DNA from: Piezodorus guildinii
Taxonomy: Eukaryota; Arthropoda; Insecta; Hemiptera; Pentatomidae
Direction of reading: 5' to 3'
Length of the DNA stretch: 64,000 nucleotides
Assembly (NCBI GenBank): GCA_023052935.1
Contig: CM041293.1
Coordinates: forward strand, 56,098,725 to 56,162,724
A program made the position numbers and the translations under genes. Shown here in pieces: positions 23,016 to 34,096 of this stretch (positions are counted from its first letter, which is position 1; the number at the start of each line of letters is the position of its first letter). The notes beneath the pieces were generated by a model. That model searched no databases, was not told the DNA's origin, and saw only the letters and a program-made list of their open reading frames with translations.

Positions 23016-23966
23016 ATGTCTAATGTCCTAACAGCCTGTCATGTCAACGCCCAGTCCTTACCCGCTCACTTTGACGAATTCCTTCATTATTTTAACAATT
23101 CCTACCACATTGTCGCAGTCTCCGAAACATGGCTAAAGCCCTATATTCCTCCCTCCTCTGTTTCCCTCCCTAATTACCCCTTTATCCGCCATGACCGGAT
23201 CGGCCGGACTGGCGGAGGTGTCGGACTTTATATCCACACCAGCCTGAAATCCCGAGTCCTAGATGTCTCTTTCAATTCCGATTTTCCTCACATCGAATTC
23301 CTTTTCGTCGAAATATCCTACAATACAAACCCTCTCCTCTATGCTGTGGTGTACCGACCCCCTTTAGTACCTTTTGATCCATCCTTTGAATCTGTCCTTT
23401 ATAACTACACCCCCCTGTATAATAATATCATAATATACGGTGATTTTAACACCAACATCCTTTCTGACTCCTATGGTATACATTACCTTGATAACCTCTT
23501 CTTCTCTTTTCACCTGTTCATCGTTCCATATGCTCCAACTCATCATACTCATCATTCCGACACCTGGCTTGATCTAAATATCATTGATTCCGCGCAAAAC
23601 CTTCTTTCCGCTTCTCAAGTGCCTGTTCCCTTCCTATCATCTCATGATCTTATCCAAATTTCATACAATTTCCAAACTTCAGCATTCCTTCCCATAACGT
23701 CAACTTTCCGAAACCTAGATAATCTCACCCGAGAAAATATTTTACCTGACATAGAATCCATGAACTGGAAGAAAATTTATACCTGTTCGACCATTGATTC
23801 AATGGTTGACGTTCTCACTTCCAATCTCCTCAGTATCCTTGACAAACATGCTCTACTCAAAACCTGTACATTCCGTCGCCGTCCCGCTTCTTGGATGAGT
23901 CCAGAAATAAAAGACTTACAAAAGAGGCGTGAGGACTACACCGTTGTATTCCAACTTTTTCTATAA
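23016..23966 (+). CDS. LINE ORF2, AP-endonuclease domain only
   Basis: An open frame of 316 codons encodes an exonuclease/endonuclease/phosphatase domain of a CR1/Jockey-like LINE. Visible motifs in order: HVNAQSL (residues 9-15), VSETWL (34-39), RHDRIGRTGGGVGLYIH (58-74), YGDFN (about 140-144) and SSHD (about 210). These match the catalytic Asn, Glu, Asp and terminal SHD of the family. The frame ends where the reverse transcriptase would begin and is cut off by an antisense RTE fragment, so the element is 3'-truncated. The intact endonuclease suggests a recent insertion. Confidence 0.8.
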   Translation: MSNVLTACHVNAQSLPAHFDEFLHYFNNSYHIVAVSETWLKPYIPPSSVSLPNYPFIRHDRIGRTGGGVGLYIHTSLKSRVLDVSFNSDFPHIEFLFVEISYNTNPLLYAVVYRPPLVPFDPSFESVLYNYTPLYNNIIIYGDFNTNILSDSYGIHYLDNLFFSFHLFIVPYAPTHHTHHSDTWLDLNIIDSAQNLLSASQVPVPFLSSHDLIQISYNFQTSAFLPITSTFRNLDNLTRENILPDIESMNWKKIYTCSTIDSMVDVLTSNLLSILDKHALLKTCTFRRRPASWMSPEIKDLQKRREDYTVVFQLFL

Positions 23967-24200
23967 TATTTGACGTTAGGAAAATATTTGATCAGTAGTC
24001 GAGCGATTCCGCCTGACACCACATTGGTAGTCTCCGATACCCTCAGCGTTTCGGCTTGTTCGTATTGACGAAAATATTTTATAAAAAACTGGGAGAAGAG
24101 ATATCCAACGATAGTTGTTACAATCCGTCTTCGCCTCTTTTTGTGAATCGTGTTGAATAGTGTTGATTCCATCAGAAATACATAAATCAAATAACATTTA
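23955..24200 (-). pseudogene. RTE reverse transcriptase fragment
   Basis: The minus strand reads NNYRWISLLPVFYKIFSSI and GDYQCGVRRNRSTTDQIF, the conserved fingers/palm region of RTE-like reverse transcriptase. It abuts the truncated endonuclease ORF in opposite orientation. Confidence 0.65.
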
Positions 24201-24314
24201 TGCAATGTTAAGAGAACAAATATGATGAAAAGGCTGTTTATTCACTGACATGTGTAAAAAAGGAAAAATGAATTAATCAAAGATGAATGTAAAAGTAGTA
24301 TCTACAATTTTCTA

Positions 24315-24813
24315 TTACCAGTGTTCAAATAACAGTCTTGTTACTTCGTTTTTCACTTCATCAAATAAATTGGCTGCTTCATCAGATAAAATTTGAGAGA
24401 GCTTGAGGGACTGTCAGAAATATATTTCCGTAATAAGTGTGGTACAAAGTAATATTAGTAAATATTTCTAAATGTATGTTTGATGAAGGTGTCATCCATG
24501 CATTAAGCTTAAACTTAAAACGTAATAAAGTCATTTACTATTGTCAACATAATTTAGGATGAGCGGTATGAACGGATTCAAATATCACTTTTTCTACATT
24601 GTCATTTATAAATTAAAATAAATTTTTAGCCACAGGCAATACAATGTCTTTGAATGAATATTTTATATTAAAATATCTACCCAAGTTGAAGATAGGTTTC
24701 TCAGAGATACCTCTATGGTTTTCACTATATAACTTCCCGCCGGAATTCATTGAAGTTGAGATGAAATATTTGAATTTTTCAAGATCTTCGTTGTAATTGT
24801 TTACGTTTGTCAT
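24315..24813 (-). CDS. Tentative small two-exon gene, function unknown
   Basis: Proposed exons 24813-24643 and 24410-24315 would encode about 88 residues. Exon 1 begins at the first ATG (MTNVNNYNEDLEKFKYF). Exon 2 follows a good acceptor (TTTCTGACAG) and reads as an amphipathic helix, SLKLSQILSDEAANLFDEV, ending LLFEHW and a stop. An AATAAA lies on the same strand at 24242-24237, about 75 bases past the stop. The donor at 24642 (GTATTG) is phase 0 and fits exon 2, but it is not strong and other donors exist. The start codon is 44 bases from that of the plus-strand HAUS6-like gene. I do not recognise the protein. The 3' exon is better supported than the 5' exon. Confidence 0.33.
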
Positions 24814-24857
24814 AACAATGGTTTGATAAGTTAACTCCAAGGTTCAGTTTGAATAAA
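24814..24857. promoter_or_regulatory. Very short divergent spacer
   Basis: Only 44 bases separate the ATG of the tentative minus-strand small gene and the ATG of the HAUS6-like gene. If both are real, their 5' UTRs must overlap or begin in upstream exons. This is inference from the two gene models. Confidence 0.25.
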
Positions 24858-27800
24858 ATGTGTGACGAACTTGTGAGGGTGCTGAAAAAAGCCCTTTTAA
24901 CTTTGTCGATGAAGTTTCCATTATCTGCTAATTTAAGTAAATTAGTAAGCAGGGTAGTATTTCTTCCAATCTTATGATGTTAATAATTTGAATTCAATCT
25001 ATATAATATGTATGCCATAGGACTTTTCATTGATATCACAAAGAGAAGCTTATGACACTCTTAGGTACTTATTAAACTCATGTGGACTAGTTGCTGAATT
25101 AAAGGACAGTTCATTTTCTGATGTTCGATGGAAATCAGCAGATCCTGATTTTAAGAGGCGAATAGAAAAATGTAAAAGATATGTATTTGATTCCATCAAA
25201 AACTTGAGCAAGGTATTAATTTCTTCCATAGGTTCTACATCTTATATTCATTCTCACAAATCAACTAATAAAGTTAATGGTTTTCAGGAAAATAAAGTGT
25301 CAATCCCTAATTTAAAGATGTCAGATTTGCCTGTACCATACACCAAAATATATTTTAATACATGTATAGCATTAGCTAATTATGCATTAAGCTACCAACT
25401 TGGAAATTATGGTAATTATACAATTTTTACTATTATCAGTTTATATATGTTCCCCTGATATGTATATGCTTCTAGTCAGTCTTTATGTATTTTAGGCTTA
25501 TATTTTTGGCCAAGGAGTGATGCTTATGAAAGCATCAAGATGTTTTATTCAAACATAAAAGAAGAAGAATGTCATCAATTTGAACTTCAACAAGAAAAAC
25601 TCTTGAAGGAAACTAGGTTAGTGAGGAATGTGCTATTTTTATTGACTTTTTGAACCTTTCAGTACGATTTCTTGAATAATTACTGTCAAACATCATCTTT
25701 TAGTTTATTCATTTAACGTCACTTGTATGCTACTGTGGCTAAGCAGATAATGCCATATTGTGTGAATCCTAAATTTTACCTATCCAGGTTTAATTAGGAT
25801 AGAGATCTTTATTGAATACCTAACATCGCACAGGCTTGGTACTACCATTTTACTTCTCGTCCGAAGAAAGAAAACTAAGGATTTGTTGCTCCCTTTAATA
25901 AATCCTAGGGCCATCTGGGGATTTAGAACCAGAGACCTTGGCCAAAGAAGGCTATTATCCTAGCTACTATACCACAGGTGACCCCTAAACATTATCTTTT
26001 AAGTTCAGTATTGTAGATAATGTTTCCTTTGTCTGTTTAAGTACATACTTATCATTGATAATTTATGTATTCTTAAGAAATGAAATTATTTATTAATGTG
26101 TAAAGCAGAATTTGTATAATTTTTAAAAACCTTTTTTATATTCTAACTGTAAAAAGGGCATATGAATCAAATATATATGAATACAAGGAAAGGGAATACA
26201 GGAATAATATTATTTTATTTTATTTTTTTCTGAACATAAGATTAGTAATGTAGATGTATAAATTACTGAAAGCTGAACATTTTAGGAAAAATGTTTTATC
26301 TGTGATACAGATAAACTGTATAGAAGTAAAAGGAAAAATAAAAACTTAAGGATTTGATATACTAAGTTGTGGACGGTAATGTAAAGTATTGTACATAACA
26401 ATTCTATATTGTTATGTTATTTAATCTACTAAAACATGTTTCCTACGGAACTTTAAACATTTTTCAACTTGTAAGTTGTTGTTGCCCGCACAAGAATTTT
26501 TAAAATGCATGCCTTAACATTTTTAACTTGCACAATTAGCAGTATTTATTTGTGTTCAAAATATTACATTTGTCGACTGGCAGAAACCATTTAGTTTTAG
26601 ACATTTAGCAATCTTTACATAACAAAGTTTCATATTTTTGGGTAAATGAAAAAAGTAGTTCCTTTTCTGTGTGCAACACATTGTAATTTAGATATAAATG
26701 TTTTTATGATATCAGGAAGTATCAGTGTTTCCGTTAGCTATAAGCTAGTACTTGGTAGCTGGGTGGCTAGCGTAACAGCCTCCCATGCTAAAGGTCACGG
26801 GTTCAATCCCGCAGGTGGTCCTAGGATTTTTTAATGGGAGTAAAAAATCCTTAGTTACGCCGTCCTTCGGAGGGGACGTTAAAAGGTGGTCCCGAGCCTG
26901 TGCGATGTCAGGTACTCGTTAAAGATCCCTATCCTAATAAAACCTGGATAGGCAAAATTTAGGACTCCCACTGTAGCATCGTCCGATTAGCCATAGTAGC
27001 ATAAAGTGACGTTAAATAAAATAAACAAAAGCTAGTACTTGAACTTTGACTTTCTTCAACCATAAGGTTTATTCTTTGATGCTGTGTCATTGTTATTTTA
27101 TTTGGGATTCCTTTCTCTTGAATGCTTGATTTTCATTCTGTATCCCTAATTTTAGCTTGATGGTTTTTTATTAGTCTAAGTTTGGTTTCTATTATTTGTT
27201 TTTATGTTAAAGATTACCATGTCGTGTCTTTTCCAAAAAAATTATCGAGTTCTACGTTAGTAGATGGATTGATTTATATCTAATATCAGTTACCGAACAT
27301 ATAAAGTAGTTTCAGTTGCAATGTATAAATTTTTTAACATGAGCAATAATAACTGATAAAAAAAATAACTGAATAAGCAATTAAAGAAAATATTTTCCTT
27401 ATTGTATTTTGTTTGTTTCACTTTTTCTTGATTTTTCCCGTTTTATTATTTTATGTGGACATAGTATATATTACCTTTTTTCTTTTTTTTTTTTTTTTTT
27501 TGTACACAGGAACAATTATTATATTAAAGAGCATTCTTTAAGCGAGTTGTTATTTAGAAATAAGGTGTGCGAATTGTATTATAAATGCTTTTTATGTCAT
27601 ATTTTTATTTTATTTTTTCTAGAATATTGGAGGAGGCTATAAGTAAATTAAAAGATAAAAAAACTAAAATTGATTCACTCTTAGATCATGAGATCAGTAA
27701 ATGTAAATATAGTTGTGCATTGAAAGAAGAATCTGAAAGATCAAGGATACTTGAAAGTAAGTAGGATGATGGTATTTGTTTTTTGTTTTTTTATTAAAAA

Positions 27801-28028
27801 CTTGGTTGAAGTTTCATTAGCCTTGAGAATTACGTGATGAATTCATTTTTTCCTTTTCTTAGGGATTCATTTTTATTGGTTGATCTTTTTGTATGATAAT
27901 TTTTACTTTCACTTACTATATATAGTAAGGGGAAGTATTGCGATTGTGAAAATTTTCGAATTCCAGTTTTCAACGGAAATACACGTTTTAGGGTCCCCTG
28001 AGTCCAAATAACCATGTCCCGCAAAAAG

Positions 28029-28083
<55 letters not shown>

Positions 28084-31000
28084 TGTGTGTCTGTGGTAAC
28101 TCCCGGGCGGAAACGGTAAGTCCTATGAAACTGAAATTTCATATTTAAGACAACTATACGCCCGAGACATGACAAAACTTTTTTCATCAAAATGAGCCTA
28201 CCAGAAGAGGCACTTTATATCATGCATTTTTCACCTTTTTTTGATTTTCTCAAAAACGGTTCCGACGATTTTGATTAAACTCGCTATATCGATGTAAAAT
28301 TTAATGGGCTTTAATATCATGTAGGTTTTATTGGATAAAAATGGTCTGACAGGGCTTAAATGCCGATATTTTAAATTTTCTTCCTCTAAAGTACCTTTAA
28401 TTTTTTAGATTCAATAATAATAACTAGATTATCTTGTTAGCGCTGATGAAAAACAGGTAAATATATAAATTGAATAAATTCGATACCCAACTAAAGGAGA
28501 AAACAGAAAAAATATATTTTTAATGAAATTTTTCGTTTTTGAACATAAGAGCAGTAATATACATGTATGATATACCGTTGGAAAGCTAAAGATTTTAGAA
28601 AAAATATCATCTCATACACAAGCTTTTAGAAGTTAATAGAGAGTGATGAGAAGAAGATAAAACTAACTGATTATTTTAGATAATAATATAATAGATTTTT
28701 TAATAAAACACATGTTTATATATAAATTCCATTTGATTAATTCCTTAATAGTTTCACGTATTTTTATCTCTAACTGTATTTGAAAATTCTTTCATTGATT
28801 TTAAAAATCGAGGTAAGTGAAAGTCGTGTGTTGCCCGCACCAGATTTTTTAATAAAACTTATGTTTTTATAGAAATTCCATTTAATTAATTGTTTAATGA
28901 TTTCACTCATTTTTATATCTAACTGTATTTAAGAATTCTCTAATTTATTCTAAAAATGGAGGTAAGTGAAAGTCGTGTGTTGCTCGCACCAGATTTTTAA
29001 TATTATTAGAGGAATTTGGAAGTTCAATGCTGAGTCCAATTTAATCTTGATCCAACAAATCAATGGATATTATTTGTGAAGTAATAGAATATATTTAGTT
29101 TAATTTTATTGTGAGGGGAGGAGAGAGGAGGAGGGAGAGGGGTAAACCAATGGAGATAAATTTGAAATCTGGCACAGGAACATAGATAGGAAAAATTTGT
29201 ACTAACTGAATTTTTACATTTAGAAATAAAACATAGGTACCTATTTAATGTCAGTTACTGAAATTTAATATGTCTGTGCAATGCATGAGCGCAGTAGTTT
29301 CTATTGTTATTTAACTTTTTTCCTTTCAATATTTAGATAGTGGAATCCCTTTTATTACTCTTATAAGTTAATAATTTTTATAATATATTTTTTTGGAAGA
29401 ACTGACCTGTAATATAATTTCATCAAATATTTTTAGGTTGGAAAGGTGAAACAGATGAACTGCATAGAAGTAATCTGGAAAAAATAAAAACTTTAGAGGA
29501 TTTGAATGGCCAGTTAGCTCTCCTGTCAAGGCTGGTGGTTAAGAAAGAGAAATTTGTCATTAGTGGTGACGAGCTTCGAAAGAATATTCACTTTGAAGTT
29601 GAGAATTTTGCGGAAATGAATGGAGTATGGACATTTTTTCATGAATAAATTATTAGCCTAGTAGTTTGTCTGTTGGTTAAACTATATAAATTAATTTTAA
29701 TAATAAAATTTAAAAGTATTTTATTTTAAGAAAGTGCTTGTCACAAGAATGTTGCTAGCCTATATTTTGAATGAAATGATTTTTTTTATAAAATTTTTTT
29801 TTTCTCTATATTTTGTTACTTCAAGGAGATTCTATGAGGTAGTCCTGTTATCTCTTATAATGTTCACAAATTAACTTGATAGAGAGCTAAAGAAACGAAA
29901 TAACATTGGTACAAAGTATTCTTCTTGCAGAACCTCCCTTAAGCCTTGTTTATTCTGGAAATGGTTTACAGAATACATGGTAGTGGGTTCCTAGAGGGTT
30001 ACTTGAAGGGTATAGGTCAGATTTTAAGCTATCGAAGAGATTTCTATGTTAATCCTCATGATTATGAAGAAACGTTAAATGGAAATTATTATTGGGTCGA
30101 AATATAAGACTTATGTTAGATAATAACTAAATGAAAATACTTATAGTTTCCTGCTATGAGAGTGGATTTAACGACCTACCCTTCAAAGAAATTGCTTCCA
30201 TTATAAAGTTGTCCTAAGTGCCTCACAGCTCGTCTATTTGTCACTACCAAATGTCTTTTATTACTTTGTTCTTTGTTTTACCCTAGGCTCTTCCTGACCG
30301 TTCCATTTTGTTTTTTTGTATGTTTATTTATTTAACGCCACTTTATGCTACTGTGGCTAATTGGACAATGCTACAGTGGGAGTCCTAAATTTTGCCTATC
30401 CAGGTTTTATTAGGATAGAGATCTTTAACGAGTACTTGGCATCGCACAGGCTCAGGACCACCTTTTAATGTCCCCTCTGAAGGATGGCATAATTGAGGAT
30501 TTTTTACTCCGATTAAAAAATCCTAGGGCTACCTGCGGGTTTGAACCCAGGACCTTGGGCATAGGAGGCTGTTATGCTTACCACCATGCTACTGCTAACC
30601 CCGTTGCATTTTGTTATTGAATGATATTCTTGGACACCCTCTAGGCCATATTCTATAACTTTTTTAGGGTCCCTTTCTTTCACAATTCTACAAACTTAAC
30701 TGTTCTTCTCAATATTTTGCTTGATTGAAAACTCATTCATTTTTCTCAGACTGTATTTCATATTGTTCAACCAACTAGTACAGAGAAATTTTGAAGATTC
30801 TATAAAAGTGTAACCTGAAATCCTTCTGCCAGTTCCTTACATATAGAGATTGCAATCCGGAAAAACGGATCGGGCATCATTAAACGTTTACCGGTACGCC
30901 AAAATAGCGTTTATGAGTGGTACATTAGTGAGTTACATGGCATGAATTTAAGTGGTGAGTCATTCGTTCGCTTTGCACGAGACAATGTGTTTTTTGGTTG

Positions 31001-34000
31001 TGTCGGTGCTTTGTCTAAATGTAAGTAAACAGACATTATTTTCTTGGATTTACGCGAGCTATAGCATCCTATAGGTTGGCTGTAGAGGACTTCTGAGACA
31101 ATCCTAAAATTTGTTTTAGAGACATTGCTCAATGATAAAGTCATTGATAAAGGCGTTAAGTAATGAATTATATGAAACGATGTGTACAAATCTATTGAAA
31201 TCAAAAGAAAGACTGAGCTACTATACTGCACACATTTTCCTAAATTTTACTTTCTCAGATAGTTAAATTAATTTATTAAGTCTCTTTATAAAATCTAATA
31301 TAATTAACTATGAGTAATGAACAGAGATGGGAATTGTGATTACAATAATATTAAATTATTTGAGAATGCTAACAAACAAGTCTTATATTTACCATTTGAC
31401 AAATCTGTCTAATGAATGGCATAATTATCACAATAATGAGCTTGTATTATAACTCTTTAAATTATTCTACCGACTATATTTGTTTTTCAAATAGTATTTA
31501 AGTACTAATTACTTTAGTATATATTATAAAAAAAAACACTTTTGATTTTGAAAAAGTATTGTTGAAAACAAATAGTGTTAATCGCCTCACCCGCCAGTCG
31601 ATTTGTAATGAAGCTACAAACACAGCCTTGCTTCATTTTTAGCAAATAATCATCAAAAGCCGACTGTTGTGCAGTTAAAATTTTACTAACTACCTAAACT
31701 ACTAAATTTGAATTTTTGCTCCATGTCTAATCCTAACATATCTTTATCCTTACTAAGTACAATTATACTCGGATAACTCATTAACAGTTCATCTTGGACC
31801 GAAAGGCGAAAATCAACCCGATTTTGTCTATCCGTCTGGATTGACGAACTTCGTCCAATTGAATATGAAATCCGGTCGGATTGAAAACGATGCCGGATTG
31901 CAATCCCTACTTACATAGTTTATATGTGTCTTTTAACTCTTAATTCTTCATTTTCCTTCAACATCTTCCAAAACATTATACTATTTTCTTCTTACCCAGT
32001 GTCGGAATATTACACGGTCCTGTATGATTTGTTCTGAAATCCTCAGCTGTTCAAAGTCGGACTTCACTCTGGTGGACCAATTATTATTTTTGGACACTTT
32101 TCCTCTGCCTGTAGTGATAAAGATCTTGCTGATAAGTCTGCAAGAACTCATGCGAGTCAAATGTCTATAGAAAGCCAATCACTTCAATGGTTGTATCTGT
32201 CATATATGTTTTTATTTTTTTACCATTGGTTATTGAGGTAATGATTCTTACCCAATTATTAGTGAGTCTTTCTGCCATTGATGAAAATAATATTTCATGA
32301 AGATAAAGATATGTATTATTCATTATCTTCATGAAAAGGCCTTAAAGACCACGCGAATATCACAACTTTAATGGTTCCTCTTCATCTGCCTCCTCACCTC
32401 CCATATGCCTCGCATGAGCTCTGCCCACTTACGTTTTCTCTCCTCAGATCATGCAACACCGTTTCTGGAGCGCTTCTTTCCCGCAAGAACCTTTATTCCC
32501 TTGAGCGCCTTCCTGTACTCATCTCTGTCCAAACAATCTTGGGTCTCTTAGCCCCACTTGGTCTATATCATCCTTAACCTGTTTGAAAAACCTATTATAA
32601 ATTTTTTTTATATTATTATATAAATACATTTTTTTATTATTATATCAATTTTTATAACTGGATTCGCTGAAAATTTTTACGGTTAAGTCTCTCAGAATTC
32701 ATCATCATATGGCCATAGAACCTCAGCCTTCCCACACTAGCGTCAGTTTCTATATCTGTTGTTTCCTTATATATTTCTTCATTTGACCTCAACCTGTATT
32801 CTTCTGGTGTTCTCCTAGGTCCGTAGATTCTTCTGAGAATAAAGATATGTATATTATATATAATGTAATTAATAGTTATGCAAGTATGTACATTTTAATT
32901 ATATAACACATTAAAAGAGATATTTAATCATTTTCTTTTACTATATTCTTTAGGAGAGTCGTGTAGGTAGGTTATGTTTTTTATTTCATTTTCTCATATT
33001 TATTTCTACTATTTTTTTTTATTTTTTTTTCAGCTTCCTTTGATTAAGGAAAACCATTTGGACATTCCTGCTTTATTTAAAGTTGTCCATTTAACTCTTC
33101 CCAAATCTATGAAAAATAGAGAAATTCTCAGAGAGCTTCTTTCATTAAAACTGCCAGTAATAGATACAGGATTGCTGTCTAAACTGGAAAGTCAAAAGAA
33201 ACGGTTAGAAGAAAGATGTGAAGACTTCCAAAGACATTTTGGTAAATTCTTAGCATTAGGTTATAATTTAAAATGAAGTTTATTTTGATAAAAATTTAAG
33301 AATGTTTTGCTTAACTATATTATTAATGACACATGTTTTTTTTAATCAGCATAGTCTAATTACTAGTTAATACTATATGTCATTTCAAAATTCAATCTAT
33401 TGTGAATATTTCATAAAGCATTATCTTTAATTATGAAAACTGATTTTACTAATTGAGAAAGTAATATGTTCTGTAGGTCTTAATAGATGGCACTTATTAA
33501 ACGGATTAGAGTAACCGAGTAAGGACAAAGTCAAAATGGCCATTGGACATTAAGGCATTATAAAGCAGCAGCAAATGATAATATTGCATGTGAGTTAATT
33601 AAGGCCTATGGGGAAGCCGGCGTTTCTAAAATACATTTTTTTGTTAAAAATATCTGGGAAAATGAAAATATAAATATAAAAGAACAGGGGACAGATTAGA
33701 AGGAATCTCTCTTCTCTCAGTATGTGATAAATTCTCGTCAATACTAACTAGTCAAATTATCGAAGACTACCAGTGTGGTTCTAGGCAGAATTAATTGTGT
33801 GAAAATTGATCAAATTTTTGAGAAAAAGCTGGAATGCAACTGTGTAATATTCTATAGACCGTCAGAAGCTGTATAATATCATGATTGAACAGAGAATACC
33901 TAGAAGGTAGTATACCTTGTAGCAATGTGCTTGTCCGAAACAGTCTCTATGAATTTACCCAGCATCCTAAGCTTAGAATTAAATTTGCAAATCATTTGGT

Positions 34001-34038
34001 TCTTGTACATACATATATATTATATATATATATTATAT

Positions 34039-34096
<58 letters not shown>

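Noticed and set aside
24482..24540. Fourth hammerhead-like motif (TGATGAAGG ... AAAACGTAATAAAG)
   Set aside because: The core resembles the others, but I see no convincing stem II or stem I, and it overlaps the proposed intron of the small minus-strand gene.
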